Below, piece by piece: positions 52,128 to 62,348 of a stretch of DNA of 64,000 nt. Made by a program: the position numbers and the translations under genes. The notes under the pieces are model-generated. The model searched no databases, had not been told where the DNA came from, and was given only the letters and a program-made list of their open reading frames with translations. Source of the DNA: UBA8337 sp965221415 (GTDB taxonomy: Bacteria; Pseudomonadota; Alphaproteobacteria; RS24); assembly GCA_965221415.1 (NCBI GenBank), contig OZ244887.1, positions 1,116,001 to 1,180,000 of the forward strand, in the 5' to 3' direction. How positions within the stretch are numbered: position 1 is the first letter of the stretch; each line of letters opens with the position of its first letter.

Positions 52128-54329
52128 ATGAGCAAACTCCCTGACTTTTCAAAACTGCCGCTTAATATAACGCCGCAAGCCGATTTGAAGCTTTGGGAAA
52201 ATGCCGCGCGCGATGCTCAAAATGAAACTCAAAATAAAATGGGTGTGGGATTGCGGCAAACGCCCGAAGGTATTGATATTAAACCGCTTTATACTTCGGC
52301 TGACCGCGATGGCTTGCCGTATCTCGATAGTTATCCGGGGATTGCGCCCTATATTCGCGGGCCTTACGCGACCATGTATGTCAACAAGCCGTGGACGGTG
52401 CGCCAATATGCCGGCTTCTCGACGGCGGAGGAATCCAACGCGTTTTACCGTCGTAATTTGCAAGCCGGCCAAAAGGGGCTGTCTGTGGCTTTCGATTTGG
52501 CGACCCATCGCGGCTATGATAGCGACCATCCGCGTGTGGCGGGCGATGTTGGTATGGCGGGTGTGGCGATTGATAGTATTCTCGATATGCGGACATTATT
52601 TGCCGACATCCCGCTCGATACGATGTCGGTATCCATGACAATGAACGGCGCGGTTTTGCCGATTATGGCGCTGTATATTGTCGCTGCCGAAGAGCAAGGC
52701 GTCAGCCCTGATAAATTGGGCGGGACAATCCAGAACGATATTTTGAAAGAGTTCATGGTGCGTAACACCTATATTTATCCGCCCAAGCCGAGCATGCGCA
52801 TCATCTCCGATATTTTCGCCTACACGTCTGAGCATATGCCGAAGTTCAACTCGATTTCTATTTCGGGCTACCACATACAAGAGGCGGGGGCGACGGCTGA
52901 CCTTGAACTGGCTTACACACTGGCCGATGGTCTCGAATATGCCCGCGCAGGCATCGCGGCAGGTTTGGATATTGATGCGTTTGCGCCGCGTCTGTCGTTC
53001 TTTTGGGGCATCGGCATGGACTTCTTTATGGAGATTGCCAAAATGCGCGCGGCACGTTTGCTGTGGGCGCAACTCATGCAAGGACTTGGCAGCCGCGACC
53101 CGAAATCATTAGCTTTGCGCACGCATAGCCAGACTTCAGGCTGGAGTCTCACCGCGCAGGATATTTATAATAATATCGTGCGCACCTGCATCGAAGCCAT
53201 GGCCTCGACGCAAGGCCACACGCAATCGCTGCACACGAATTCATTTGACGAAGCGCTCGCCCTGCCCACCGATGTCTCGGCACGCATCGCGCGTAACACG
53301 CAGCTCATGCTGCAAATGGAAAGCAACACAACCAAAGTTATCGACCCTTGGGGGGGCAGCTATTTTGTTGAAAAGCTAACCCACGACCTCGCCGCGCGTG
53401 CGCTGGGGCATATCCAAGAAGTCGAAAAACTCGGCGGTATGGCAGCCGCCATCGAGCAGGGAATTCCCAAATTGCGGATTGAAGAAGCCGCCGCCCACAC
53501 GCAAGCGCGTATCGATAGCGGTCGCCAAACCGTCGTCGGGGTGAATAAATTTCGCCTTGATAATGAAGACGATGTCAATGTGCTGAAAGTCGATAATTCT
53601 GCCGTGCGCACCGCCCAAATCGACCGCCTCAAGGTCTTGAAAGAAAGCCGCGACGACGACGCCACTCAAGCTGCCCTCGCCGCACTTACCAAAGCATCCG
53701 AAACGGGCGACGGCAATTTGCTCGCCTTGGCGGTCATCGCGGCGCGTGCCAAAGCGACTGTTGGCGAGATTTCATACGCTTTAGAAAAAACCTATAACCG
53801 CCACGAAGCCAAACCGCAGATTATCTCTGATGTCTATGGCAAAGACTTCGGCACAACCGACCCGCGCATTTTGGAAGTCCGCGATATGGTCGCCCGCTTT
53901 AGCGAACGCGAAGGCCGCGCGCCCTCAATTTATCTCGCCAAAATGGGACAAGACGGCCACGACCGAGGCCAAAAAGTCGTCGCCACCGCGCTTGCCGATT
54001 TAGGCTTTAACGTGGTCGCGGGCGCATTGTTCCAAACGCCAGAAGAAGCGGCAAAAGATGCCATCGAGGCGGGTGTTCATATTATCGGGGTCAGCTCGCT
54101 GGCCGCTGGTCATTTAACACTCGTGCCAGAATTGCGCGATGCGCTCGCGGCTGAGGAGCGCGATGATATGATGGTCATTGTGGGAGGCGTTATTCCGCCG
54201 CAAGATTTCGAAACTCTGCGCGAGGCGGGCGCAAAAGCGATTTTCCCGCCCGGCACGGTCATCACAGACTCGGCCATCGAAATGATTGTCACGCTGACCG
54301 CGCATCTTGGACACAATGAAGCCGCTTAA
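52128..54329 (+). CDS. mutB: Methylmalonyl-CoA mutase large (alpha) subunit
   Basis: Catalytic subunit of the B12-dependent mutase, used in propionate breakdown or the ethylmalonyl/methylcitrate-independent routes. 733 residues. The barrel domain has YPGIAPYIRGPYATMY near residue 68 and SISGYHIQEAGA (about 243-254). The C-terminal cobalamin domain carries DGHDRG (609-614) with H611 as the lower axial ligand. No epimerase, meaB chaperone or propionyl-CoA carboxylase gene is in this window. The stop overlaps the convergent tesB stop by 4 bases. Confidence 0.96.
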   Translation: MSKLPDFSKLPLNITPQADLKLWENAARDAQNETQNKMGVGLRQTPEGIDIKPLYTSADRDGLPYLDSYPGIAPYIRGPYATMYVNKPWTVRQYAGFSTAEESNAFYRRNLQAGQKGLSVAFDLATHRGYDSDHPRVAGDVGMAGVAIDSILDMRTLFADIPLDTMSVSMTMNGAVLPIMALYIVAAEEQGVSPDKLGGTIQNDILKEFMVRNTYIYPPKPSMRIISDIFAYTSEHMPKFNSISISGYHIQEAGATADLELAYTLADGLEYARAGIAAGLDIDAFAPRLSFFWGIGMDFFMEIAKMRAARLLWAQLMQGLGSRDPKSLALRTHSQTSGWSLTAQDIYNNIVRTCIEAMASTQGHTQSLHTNSFDEALALPTDVSARIARNTQLMLQMESNTTKVIDPWGGSYFVEKLTHDLAARALGHIQEVEKLGGMAAAIEQGIPKLRIEEAAAHTQARIDSGRQTVVGVNKFRLDNEDDVNVLKVDNSAVRTAQIDRLKVLKESRDDDATQAALAALTKASETGDGNLLALAVIAARAKATVGEISYALEKTYNRHEAKPQIISDVYGKDFGTTDPRILEVRDMVARFSEREGRAPSIYLAKMGQDGHDRGQKVVATALADLGFNVVAGALFQTPEEAAKDAIEAGVHIIGVSSLAAGHLTLVPELRDALAAEERDDMMVIVGGVIPPQDFETLREAGAKAIFPPGTVITDSAIEMIVTLTAHLGHNEAA

Positions 54330-55183
54330 GTGCGCAGACGAATAAGCCCTTCTTGCGCTGCCGTGGCAATCAGCTTGCCATCACGCGTAAAGAAATGGCC
54401 AAAATTCATGCCCCGCCCCCCTGCCGACGCAGGACTGTCTTGCACATAAAGCATCCAGTCATCGGCGGCGAACTCGTGGTAAAACCACATCGCATGGTCG
54501 AGGCTAGCGGATTGTAATTTGGAATTCATAAAGCTCAGCCCGTGTGGTCGCATCGCCGTATCCAGCAATGACGTATCCGACACATAGGCTAGCATCGCCT
54601 GATTGATGGCGAGGTCTTTTGGCATGCCGGGGTCGATTTTCACCCAGACCATATTGCGCGGCTCGGCAGGCTCTGGATTGAATAAATCCTTTGGGCTGAC
54701 GGGGCGAATCTCGAAAGGCCGACGACGGGTAAATATATCGCGGAACTCAGCAGGAATTTTATCCGAGCTTTCGTGGCGCAATTCATATTCGCTTTTCAAC
54801 GATTCAGGGTCGGGTGCGTAAGGCATTTGCATTTGATGCTCAAGGCCAGTTTCGGGACGTTGAAAATTCGCCGACATATTAAAAATCTGCTTGCCGTGCT
54901 GAATCGCCACCACACGGCGCGAGGCAAAACTTTTGCCATCGCGTGCGGTATCGACATCATAGATTATCGGCGTGTCGGGGTCGCCCGGGCGCAGAAAATA
55001 GCTATGAAAACTATGGCACACCATATCCTCAACCGTATAGCACGCCGCCATAAGCGCTTGGCCGAGCACCTGCCCGCCAAACACGCGTTGGCGTTGTTCG
55101 TCTGGGCTTTGGCCGCGAAATAAATTGACTTCTAATCGCTCAAGCTTGAGCAAATCCAAAATCATATCGAGTGTTTGGTCCAT
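54326..55183 (-). CDS. tesB: Acyl-CoA thioesterase II
   Basis: Double hot-dog thioesterase hydrolysing medium/long acyl-CoAs. 285 residues, the TesB length. RVFGGQVLGQALMAA (about 33-47) and the C-terminal half with SLDHAMWFYHEF (about 228-239), carrying the catalytic Asp, are visible, as is SPASAGGRGMNFGHFFTRDG near the end. It lies 23 bases downstream of the suf operon and may be read through from it. Confidence 0.93.
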   Translation of the reverse strand: MDQTLDMILDLLKLERLEVNLFRGQSPDEQRQRVFGGQVLGQALMAACYTVEDMVCHSFHSYFLRPGDPDTPIIYDVDTARDGKSFASRRVVAIQHGKQIFNMSANFQRPETGLEHQMQMPYAPDPESLKSEYELRHESSDKIPAEFRDIFTRRRPFEIRPVSPKDLFNPEPAEPRNMVWVKIDPGMPKDLAINQAMLAYVSDTSLLDTAMRPHGLSFMNSKLQSASLDHAMWFYHEFAADDWMLYVQDSPASAGGRGMNFGHFFTRDGKLIATAAQEGLIRLRT

Positions 55184-55206
55184 AATATTCCCTTAGGGTC
55201 GTATTG

Positions 55207-55581
55207 TTATTCGGCAAGCTCTTGTACTGGCACAATCGTCACGCTTTCGCCGCAACCGCATGCATCGGTTTGGTTTGGGTTGTTGAAACGAAAACCAGAC
55301 GACAAAACGTCTTCTTCGTAATCCATTTCCGTGCCGAGCAAAAACAGTATCGCCTTGGGTTCGATAAGAATGGTCACGCCTTTATCTTCAACCACTTCGT
55401 CGAGCGGCTGTTTTTCATCGGCATAGACCATGGTGTATTCCATGCCAGCGCAGCCGCCATTGGCGACGCCCAACCGAATACCAACTTTCGGCGTATCGGC
55501 TTCTGCCATAATAGATTTCACCCGCGCAGCAGCACGCTCTGTCAGCGTGATGGCTTTCGGCAGTTCGACTGTTTGGCTCAT
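55207..55581 (-). CDS. sufA: Iron-sulfur cluster assembly A-type carrier (SufA/ErpA-like)
   Basis: A-type carrier passing Fe-S clusters to apoproteins. 124 residues from MSQTVELPKA. The three conserved cysteines are C44 (GGCAGM), C108 and C110 (ACGCG). The start at 55581 is preferred because GGA sits 7 bases upstream; an ATG four codons earlier (55593) is possible. It is the last gene of the suf operon. Confidence 0.93.
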   Translation of the reverse strand: MSQTVELPKAITLTERAAARVKSIMAEADTPKVGIRLGVANGGCAGMEYTMVYADEKQPLDEVVEDKGVTILIEPKAILFLLGTEMDYEEDVLSSGFRFNNPNQTDACGCGESVTIVPVQELAE

Positions 55582-55597
55582 TATCTGTTCCATCTGA

Positions 55598-56008
55598 TTA
55601 AAACATGTTCAACGCGACGCGGGCTTCATCCGACATGCGGCTTGGATCCCAAGGCGGTTCGAATGTCATATGTACCATAACATCACCCACCCCGTCCAGC
55701 GAGCGCACCGCATCCTCCACCCAGCGCGGCATATACTCTGCCACCGGACACCCCGGCGCGGTCAGCGTCATATCGATGGTGATGTCGCGGTCGTCAGAAA
55801 TATCAACCCGATAAATCAAGCCAAGCTCATAAATATCGACGGGAATCTCTGGGTCATAGACGCTTTTCAACGCACCGATAACCTCATCCGTCAGTGCCGC
55901 CATTTCGGGCGACAAATCCTCAATCGCTACAGGCTCCTGCGGCTCCTCGCGGATGATTTCCTGCGGTGCCGTCGTATCTATAATGGGCATGTCTTTATCT
56001 TTGCTCAT
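55598..56008 (-). CDS. sufT: SUF system Fe-S maturation protein SufT (MIP18/DUF59 family)
   Basis: 136 residues with an acidic, probably disordered N-terminal ~35 residues, then the MIP18 domain: ALKSVYDPEIPVDIYELGLI (about 47-66) and LTAPGCPVAEYMP with the conserved cysteine. Such proteins assist Fe-S maturation of particular targets. Its position between sufS and sufA in a suf operon supports the SufT name over other DUF59 roles. Confidence 0.92.
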   Translation of the reverse strand: MSKDKDMPIIDTTAPQEIIREEPQEPVAIEDLSPEMAALTDEVIGALKSVYDPEIPVDIYELGLIYRVDISDDRDITIDMTLTAPGCPVAEYMPRWVEDAVRSLDGVGDVMVHMTFEPPWDPSRMSDEARVALNMF

Positions 56009-56013
56009 ATTTG

Positions 56014-57240
56014 CTATCCAAAAAAATCAATCGCTTTATGCAACGCTTCGGCCAATGCGTCCACTTCTTCATGCGTATTATATACCGCAAATGAGGCGCG
56101 TGCAGTAGCTGGCACATTAAAACGCTGCATCAAAGGCTGCGCGCAATGATGCCCCGCCCGCACAGCAACACCGCTACGGTCGATAACACTTGCCAAATCA
56201 TGCGGGTGAATACCCTCGACACCAAAGGCGACAATCGCCCCTTTTTCTTTCGCCGTGCCATAAATCTTCACCCGATTTATCGCGCCAACCGCTTCCATGG
56301 CGTGGTCGCGCAAAGCGTTTTCATGGGGTCCTATCGCCTCAAAGCCAATATCCATCATATAGTTGAGCGCCGCCCCAAGGCCGATGACCTCGATAATCGG
56401 CGGCGTGCCAGCCTCAAAACGATGCGGCGCATCGCCATAAGTCACCGCGTCTTTTGATACTTCGCGAATCATCTCGCCACCGCCGCGAAACGGGCGCATT
56501 TCTGCCAACCGCGCCGCATCGCCATACAATACGCCAATGCCCGTTGGGCCATAGGCTTTGTGGCCTGAGAAAACATAGAAATCTGGATTAAGGCTTTGCA
56601 TATCATTTTTCAAATGCACCGCGCCCTGACATCCATCGAGCAGAATCGGCACGCCATTTTTATGCGCGATATCGACCATCTGCTTCGTCGGATTTATCGT
56701 GCCGAGCGCGTTCGACATCTGTGTCAGGGCGACAAATTTAGTTTTATCGCTAAACGCTGCTTCGTAAGATTCCATATCCAGCTCGCCCGCATCATTTACC
56801 GATACCCATTTTAGCACCGCACCATGACGCTCGCGCATAAAGTGCCACGGCACAATATTCGAATGATGCTCCATTTCCGACAAAATGATTTCATCGCCCG
56901 CCTCAATCATCGGTTCGACAAAACTATAGGCCACAAGGTTAATCGCGTCGGTCGCCCCGCCCGTGAAAATAATCTGGCTGCTCTGCGCGGCATTCAGAAA
57001 CTGCCGCACCGTCTCGCGTGCGTTTTCAAACGCCGTGGTCGCGCTGTTCGATAAATAATGCAACCCGCGATGGACATTCGCATAGCCATGATTTGTAAAT
57101 TCCGCCATCGCCTCGCTCACCTGCAGAGGCTTTTGCGCAGAGGACGCATTATCCAGATAAACCAACGGCTTACCGTATATCTCAGACGCCAGAATAGGAA
57201 AATCTTGGCGAATTTTTTGAACATCAAACGACGCGCTCAT
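56014..57240 (-). CDS. sufS: Cysteine desulfurase SufS
   Basis: PLP enzyme delivering persulfide sulfur to SufBCD. 408 residues, group II desulfurase. The PLP lysine is K228 in SGHKAYGP and the catalytic cysteine is C366 in RAGHHCAQP. No sufE or sufU gene is seen next to it; sulfur transfer may use a SufE encoded elsewhere. It overlaps sufD by 4 bases. Confidence 0.96.
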   Translation of the reverse strand: MSASFDVQKIRQDFPILASEIYGKPLVYLDNASSAQKPLQVSEAMAEFTNHGYANVHRGLHYLSNSATTAFENARETVRQFLNAAQSSQIIFTGGATDAINLVAYSFVEPMIEAGDEIILSEMEHHSNIVPWHFMRERHGAVLKWVSVNDAGELDMESYEAAFSDKTKFVALTQMSNALGTINPTKQMVDIAHKNGVPILLDGCQGAVHLKNDMQSLNPDFYVFSGHKAYGPTGIGVLYGDAARLAEMRPFRGGGEMIREVSKDAVTYGDAPHRFEAGTPPIIEVIGLGAALNYMMDIGFEAIGPHENALRDHAMEAVGAINRVKIYGTAKEKGAIVAFGVEGIHPHDLASVIDRSGVAVRAGHHCAQPLMQRFNVPATARASFAVYNTHEEVDALAEALHKAIDFFG

Positions 57241-58430
57241 GATGTTGCCTCATCGATAGACAAAACGCGGCTGATTTTTGTTTTAATCAGCGTACGCAAA
57301 ATCTCTGCCACATCGGCATCGTCAATATGGGCGGTTACCTGTTCGATAAACGCGCTGACCAAAAGATGCCGCGCGGTCATCTCGTCGAGCCCCCGCGCAC
57401 GCAAGAAAAATAACGCATCGCTATCCAACGCGCCAATCGCCGAGCCATGCGCGCAGACGACATCATCGGCGTAGATTTCAAGCTCTGGCTTGGCATCCAT
57501 TTCCGCATCGGCAGAGAGCATCATGGCGCGGGTTTGCATTTGCGCATCGACACGCTGCGCATCGGGGCGGACAATCACCTTGCCCTGAAACACCCCGCGT
57601 GCGCTATCGTTCAGCACATTATAGGCGCTCGTATCGCTCGACGTATCGGCCACCTGATGGTCAATAATATGGGTGAAATCAGTGTGGGTTTGTCCATGAC
57701 CCAACACCGCCGAATGCAAACTGCCATGCGCGCCAGTCGCGGCCAATGCGATATGCGTTTCATGGCGCGCCAACGCACCGCCACTGACCAAGGCCACCGA
57801 TTTATAGCGCGCATTTTCATGCACCTGAACCCGCGACAGCCCCACTTGGCGACCCGCTTGTTGGCTGCGAATGAGCGTCAATGCCGCGCCGTCTTCTAGC
57901 GTGATATCGAAAACGACATTGCTATATCCTGTCGCCATATGATTATCGATTAACGTCGCTTTCGCGCCTTTCGCCAAAGTTATTTTATGCGCCAAATATA
58001 CGTCTTGGTCGCCGCGTGTGGTGACAAGCAAGGGCTGTGCCAGAGCGCCTGTGACCTCTGCGACGAGGCCGTTTTGTGCCAAGGCAGCATTATAATTGGC
58101 CATGCTGCTATCGCCGATAACACTCGCGCCGCTAAAATCTTCAACCCGTAAATTGGCGTTTTCGGGCGAGACTTCAAGTTTTCCGTTATCGAACATCGCG
58201 ACGCATGGATGTACCGCGCCAAAATCCACATCGGTCGTTTCGTCTTGAGTGGCGGGTGTTTTTAGCAAGCGCGGCAAATCAGTATAATGCCACGCTTCAT
58301 TGTGCCGTGTCGGCATACCCGCAGCATCAGCCGCCGCCAACGCAGCCGCGCGCGCATCGCCATCACCGACCAGACTATCGCGTAAACGGTCAAAATAATC
58401 GCGTGCGTTGAACTCGGCTACCTCACCCAT
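57237..58430 (-). CDS. sufD: Fe-S cluster assembly protein SufD
   Basis: Scaffold partner of SufB in the SufBC2D complex. 397 residues with the right-handed beta-helix core. CAHGSAIGALDSDALFFLRA (about 338-357) is the conserved C-terminal block with the functionally important histidine. The ATG at 58430 overlaps the sufC stop by 8 bases; the longer frame lies inside sufC. Confidence 0.94.
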   Translation of the reverse strand: MGEVAEFNARDYFDRLRDSLVGDGDARAAALAAADAAGMPTRHNEAWHYTDLPRLLKTPATQDETTDVDFGAVHPCVAMFDNGKLEVSPENANLRVEDFSGASVIGDSSMANYNAALAQNGLVAEVTGALAQPLLVTTRGDQDVYLAHKITLAKGAKATLIDNHMATGYSNVVFDITLEDGAALTLIRSQQAGRQVGLSRVQVHENARYKSVALVSGGALARHETHIALAATGAHGSLHSAVLGHGQTHTDFTHIIDHQVADTSSDTSAYNVLNDSARGVFQGKVIVRPDAQRVDAQMQTRAMMLSADAEMDAKPELEIYADDVVCAHGSAIGALDSDALFFLRARGLDEMTARHLLVSAFIEQVTAHIDDADVAEILRTLIKTKISRVLSIDEATS

Positions 58431-59187
58431 GCGCGACCTCTTCGGTGTAGGCCGCATAGCCAGATTTTTCTAGCTCCAACGCCAGTTCTGCGCCGCCCGA
58501 ACGGACAATTTGACCATCGGCCAACACATGTACCGCATCAGGCTTAATAAAATCGAGCAGACGCTGATAATGGGTAATCACAAGCATACCGCGTTCTGGT
58601 GCGCGCAACGCATTGACCCCCTCGGCAACGGTTTTCAGCGCGTCGATATCCAACCCGCTATCCGTTTCGTCGAGAATCGCCAGCTTCGGCTCGAGCACAG
58701 CCATTTGCAAAATCTCATTGCGCTTTTTCTCGCCGCCCGAGAAACCAACATTCAGCTCGCGGCGCAACATATCGTCGTCCATGCCCAACGCTCTGGATTT
58801 TTCGCGCACCAAACGCAAAAAGCTTGCTGCGTCTATCTCCTCTTCACCGCGCCCCCGCCGAACCGCATTCAGCGACGCTTTCAGAAACGTCATATTGGTC
58901 ACGCCGGGGATTTCCAACGGATATTGAAACGCCAAAAACAACCCCGCCATCGCGCGTTCTTCCGGTGCCATATCGGCTAAATCCACGCCATCGAAGAGCA
59001 TCTTGCCACGAGCTATATCGTAGCCATCTTTGCCCGACAGCACATATGACAATGTCGATTTACCCGACCCGTTCGGCCCCATAATGGCATGCACTTCGCC
59101 GGGTTTAATCGTTAGCGACAAGCCTTTCAAAATCGGCGTGTCGTTAATCCCGACGTGCAAATCGCGAATATCCAGTAAGGCACTCAT
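58423..59187 (-). CDS. sufC: Fe-S cluster assembly ATPase SufC
   Basis: ABC-type ATPase driving conformational change in SufBD. 254 residues. Walker A is GPNGSGKST (37-45), the signature FSGGEKKRNE (about 149-158), and Walker B AILDETDSGLD, with the Suf-specific extra residues after it. It is soluble, with no membrane segment. Overlaps sufB by 4 bases and sufD by 8. Confidence 0.97.
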   Translation of the reverse strand: MSALLDIRDLHVGINDTPILKGLSLTIKPGEVHAIMGPNGSGKSTLSYVLSGKDGYDIARGKMLFDGVDLADMAPEERAMAGLFLAFQYPLEIPGVTNMTFLKASLNAVRRGRGEEEIDAASFLRLVREKSRALGMDDDMLRRELNVGFSGGEKKRNEILQMAVLEPKLAILDETDSGLDIDALKTVAEGVNALRAPERGMLVITHYQRLLDFIKPDAVHVLADGQIVRSGGAELALELEKSGYAAYTEEVAHG

Positions 59188-60665
59188 CCGACGCTTCCTT
59201 CCAAAGAAATACCGACCAAGCTTTGCGCCTCAACGGCGAATTCCATCGGCAGGTTTTGCAATACCTCACGGCAAAAGCCGTTGACAATCAGCGCCACGGC
59301 CTCTTCAGGAGCAAGGCCACGCTGCTGGCAGAAAAACATTTGCGCATCGCTAATTTTCGACGTCGTCGCTTCGTGCTCGAGCTGCGCCGATGGATTCTTC
59401 GCCTCGATATAAGGCACAGTGTGAGCAGCACTCGTATCGCCAATCAGCAGACTATCGCATTGCGTAAAATTACGCGCATTGTCAGCCTTCGGATGCACGC
59501 TCACTTGTCCGCGATACGCATTTGACGAGCGTCCCGCCGAGATACCTTTCGAGATAATTTTACTCGATGTGTTTTTGCCGAGATGAATCATTTTCGTGCC
59601 GCTATCGACTTGCTGCAAATTATTCGAAATGGCGATGGAGTAAAACTCGCCCGAGCTATCATCGCCGCGCAAAATGCAGCTTGGATATTTCCATGTAACG
59701 GCTGAACCTGTCTCGACTTGTGTCCAGCTGATGCGCGCGCGCGCTTCGCGGCAATCGCCCCGCTTGGTCACGAAATTATAAATCCCGCCCTTGCCGTCTT
59801 TATCGCCGGGGTACCAATTCTGCACTGTCGAGTATTTGATTTCTGCGTCTTCCAACGCCACCAATTCGACCACCGCCGCGTGCAACTGATTTTCATCGCG
59901 CATCGGTGCGGTGCAGCCTTCCAGATAACTAACATAGCTGCCCTTATCTGCGATAACCAAGGTGCGTTCAAATTGCCCCGTATTGGCTTCATTGATGCGG
60001 AAATAAGTCGATAGCTCCATCGGGCAGCGCACCCCCGGCGGGATATAAACAAACGACCCGTCGGAAAAAACAGCTGAGTTCAGCGCGGTGAAATAATTAT
60101 CCGATTTCGGCACAACCGAGCCGAGATATTTTTTCACCAAATCGGGATGGTCTTTGACCGCTTCCGAAAAAGAACAGAAAATAATGCCTTCCTTGGCGAG
60201 TTCCTCGCGAAACGTCGTGCCGACCGAGACGCTGTCAAACACGACATCAACCGCGACTTTGCGCACGCCCGCCAACATCTCCTGCTCAATCAAGGGAATG
60301 CCGAGCTTTTCATATGTCGCCAGCAATTCTGGGTCGACCTCATCGAGGCTTTTGGGTCCGTCTTCCATAGACTTAGGCGCGGCGTAATAGCACAAATCCT
60401 GATAGTCGATTTTCGGGTAATCGACATGCGCCCAGTCGGGTTCTTGCATGGTTTGCCACCGTTCAAACGCATCCAGTCGCCAGTCGCATAACCAGTCTGG
60501 CTCTTCTTTTTTGGCCGAAATAAACCGAATGATATCTTCGTTCAGCCCATTCGGCACGCGGTCGACATCGATATCCGTGGTGAAACCATATTTATAGTTC
60601 TCGCCACCGAATTTGCTGACCTGCGCGACGGTATCTTTATCAATCGATGCTTTTGCTTCGCTCAT
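59184..60665 (-). CDS. sufB: Fe-S cluster assembly protein SufB
   Basis: Main scaffold on which SUF builds clusters. 493 residues. KYPSCILRGDDSSGEFYSIA (about 323-342) and the C-terminal RGLAPEEAVALIVNGFCREV (about 452-471) are hallmark segments; several cysteines including the one in PSCIL are kept. It follows the desulfurase gene by 6 bases. Confidence 0.97.
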   Translation of the reverse strand: MSEAKASIDKDTVAQVSKFGGENYKYGFTTDIDVDRVPNGLNEDIIRFISAKKEEPDWLCDWRLDAFERWQTMQEPDWAHVDYPKIDYQDLCYYAAPKSMEDGPKSLDEVDPELLATYEKLGIPLIEQEMLAGVRKVAVDVVFDSVSVGTTFREELAKEGIIFCSFSEAVKDHPDLVKKYLGSVVPKSDNYFTALNSAVFSDGSFVYIPPGVRCPMELSTYFRINEANTGQFERTLVIADKGSYVSYLEGCTAPMRDENQLHAAVVELVALEDAEIKYSTVQNWYPGDKDGKGGIYNFVTKRGDCREARARISWTQVETGSAVTWKYPSCILRGDDSSGEFYSIAISNNLQQVDSGTKMIHLGKNTSSKIISKGISAGRSSNAYRGQVSVHPKADNARNFTQCDSLLIGDTSAAHTVPYIEAKNPSAQLEHEATTSKISDAQMFFCQQRGLAPEEAVALIVNGFCREVLQNLPMEFAVEAQSLVGISLEGSVG

Positions 60666-60671
60666 CTGACT

Positions 60672-61802
60672 TTACTCCGCTGCTGCTGACGATTGGGTAC
60701 GCGCCAATTTGACCCAGTGCGTGACAAGGTTTTGTGTATCCTCAGCACGCGACTGCCACCCAAGGCTGACACGCAACATGGCTTTGCTGATATCGTTTTG
60801 CACGCCCATCGCGGCCAATACGTGACTGTGCGATACCTTGCCGCTCGAGCAAGCCGACCCCGCGCTCACCGAAACGCCCGCAAGGTCGAGCGCCATCACC
60901 AGAGTTTCACTATTAAGACCCGCCAACGCAAAGCAACTCGTATTGGCAAGGCGGGGGGCATCCACCCCAAAAATCGTGATGTCAGGCGCGCCATCGCGCA
61001 AAGCCGCTTCCATCGTATCGCGCTGATGCGCCAGTGCTTGAAATCCATCCAAGCCCGCTTTGGCAACACGCGCAGCTGCCGCAAATCCTGCAATGCCGAT
61101 AATATTCTCTGACCCCGCCCGACGACCAAGCTCTTGCCCACCGCCATGCAACAAAGCAGGCGGCACCACGCCCGCACGCGCCACCAAGGCACCAACACCC
61201 ATCGGTGCGCCCAATTTATGTCCCGACAAGGCCAGTGCATCCACACCTAGCGCATCCATATCAATCGGCATTTTACCCGCCGCCTGCACCGCATCGCAAA
61301 ACAGCAAACTGCCATGCGCTTTCACCAAAGCCCCAATCTCTCGCATCGGCTGAATAACACCCGTCTCATTATTCGCTAGCATCACACACACCAAAGCGGG
61401 CGTGTCATCTTGCAACGCCGCCGCCAAAGCATCGAGTTCAATAACGCCAGTGGCCGCAACGGGGATTTCTTCGACCGTCAAACCGGTTTCTTTCGCCGCA
61501 GTCAAAATCGCGGCGTGCTCAATCGCACTGACAATAATGCGACCAATGTTGCCCTTCGGGGAAGCACGCAAATTAAGCGCCAGATTGCACGCCTCAGTGC
61601 CACCCGAGGTGAAAATAACGCTTTCGGGCAGTGCGCCAACGAGCGCGCTCACATCTTGACGCGCCGCTTCAACCAACGCTCGTGCATGGCGACCTTCCTG
61701 ATGAACAGAGGACGGATTACCCGCATCCATCGCCGCCATCATCGCGACGCGTGCTTCATCGCGCAGAGGCGCGGTGGCATTATAATCGAGATATGTGCGC
61801 AT
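60672..61802 (-). CDS. Cysteine desulfurase (IscS/NifS-like, group I)
   Basis: 376 residues of the class V aminotransferase fold. Start motif YLDYNATAPL, PLP lysine K196 in SGHKLGAP, and catalytic C318 in GSACSSG on a short flexible loop typical of IscS/NifS. Group I enzymes usually serve ISC or NIF or tRNA thiolation; here the gene sits second in the suf operon, so the operon has two desulfurases, a layout known from other alphaproteobacteria. The ATG at 61802 overlaps the iscR stop (TGATG). Confidence 0.93.
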   Translation of the reverse strand: MRTYLDYNATAPLRDEARVAMMAAMDAGNPSSVHQEGRHARALVEAARQDVSALVGALPESVIFTSGGTEACNLALNLRASPKGNIGRIIVSAIEHAAILTAAKETGLTVEEIPVAATGVIELDALAAALQDDTPALVCVMLANNETGVIQPMREIGALVKAHGSLLFCDAVQAAGKMPIDMDALGVDALALSGHKLGAPMGVGALVARAGVVPPALLHGGGQELGRRAGSENIIGIAGFAAAARVAKAGLDGFQALAHQRDTMEAALRDGAPDITIFGVDAPRLANTSCFALAGLNSETLVMALDLAGVSVSAGSACSSGKVSHSHVLAAMGVQNDISKAMLRVSLGWQSRAEDTQNLVTHWVKLARTQSSAAAE

Positions 61803-62257
61803 CACGCCCCCCTCTCGACAATAATATCTGGCAGGCTCGGCAAGGCGCGTCCTTCGACCACATCGCTCAGCGAAATCGCGTTTAAAAACTCATAGATTGT
61901 CTGGCCAAGCTGCGCCCATAAATCATGCGTCAGGCATTTGGTCTGTTTGGCCAGACAGCCGACAGAGGCACCGCACCGCGTCACATCGACCGCCTCGTCA
62001 ACGGCTTGGATAACATCGCCAATGCGCACGGCTTGCGGCGGCATCGCCAATGTATAGCCACCATGCGCGCCACGATGGCTCACCACCAGTCCCGCACGGC
62101 GCAAATCGCCAAAAATCTGCTCCAAATAGTTGAGCGAAATCTCTTGCCGCAGACCAATATCTGCGAGTTTCAGTGGCCCTTCATGGCCAAGCGCTGTTTG
62201 CTGCGCGATGTCAGCCATCGCCATGACAGCATAACGGCCTCGCGTGGATATTTTCAT
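61802..62257 (-). CDS. iscR: Rrf2 family Fe-S regulator IscR
   Basis: Winged-helix regulator sensing Fe-S status. 151 residues. The N-terminal MKISTRGRYAVMAMADIA is the HTH start and GAHGGYTLAMPP the wing. The cluster cysteines are in TRCGASVGCLAKQTKCLTHD, a C-x5-C-x6-C spacing, one residue longer in the second gap than E. coli IscR. As first gene of the suf operon it probably represses its own promoter when Fe-S clusters are plentiful. Confidence 0.93.
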   Translation of the reverse strand: MKISTRGRYAVMAMADIAQQTALGHEGPLKLADIGLRQEISLNYLEQIFGDLRRAGLVVSHRGAHGGYTLAMPPQAVRIGDVIQAVDEAVDVTRCGASVGCLAKQTKCLTHDLWAQLGQTIYEFLNAISLSDVVEGRALPSLPDIIVERGA

Positions 62258-62348
62258 TTTTATCTAAACCTTTGTTTTACTTACCATTTTACGAATATAC
62301 TTGCATTCGCTGCATAGTTTTCGCTATCACATGGCACGTCATGCAAGA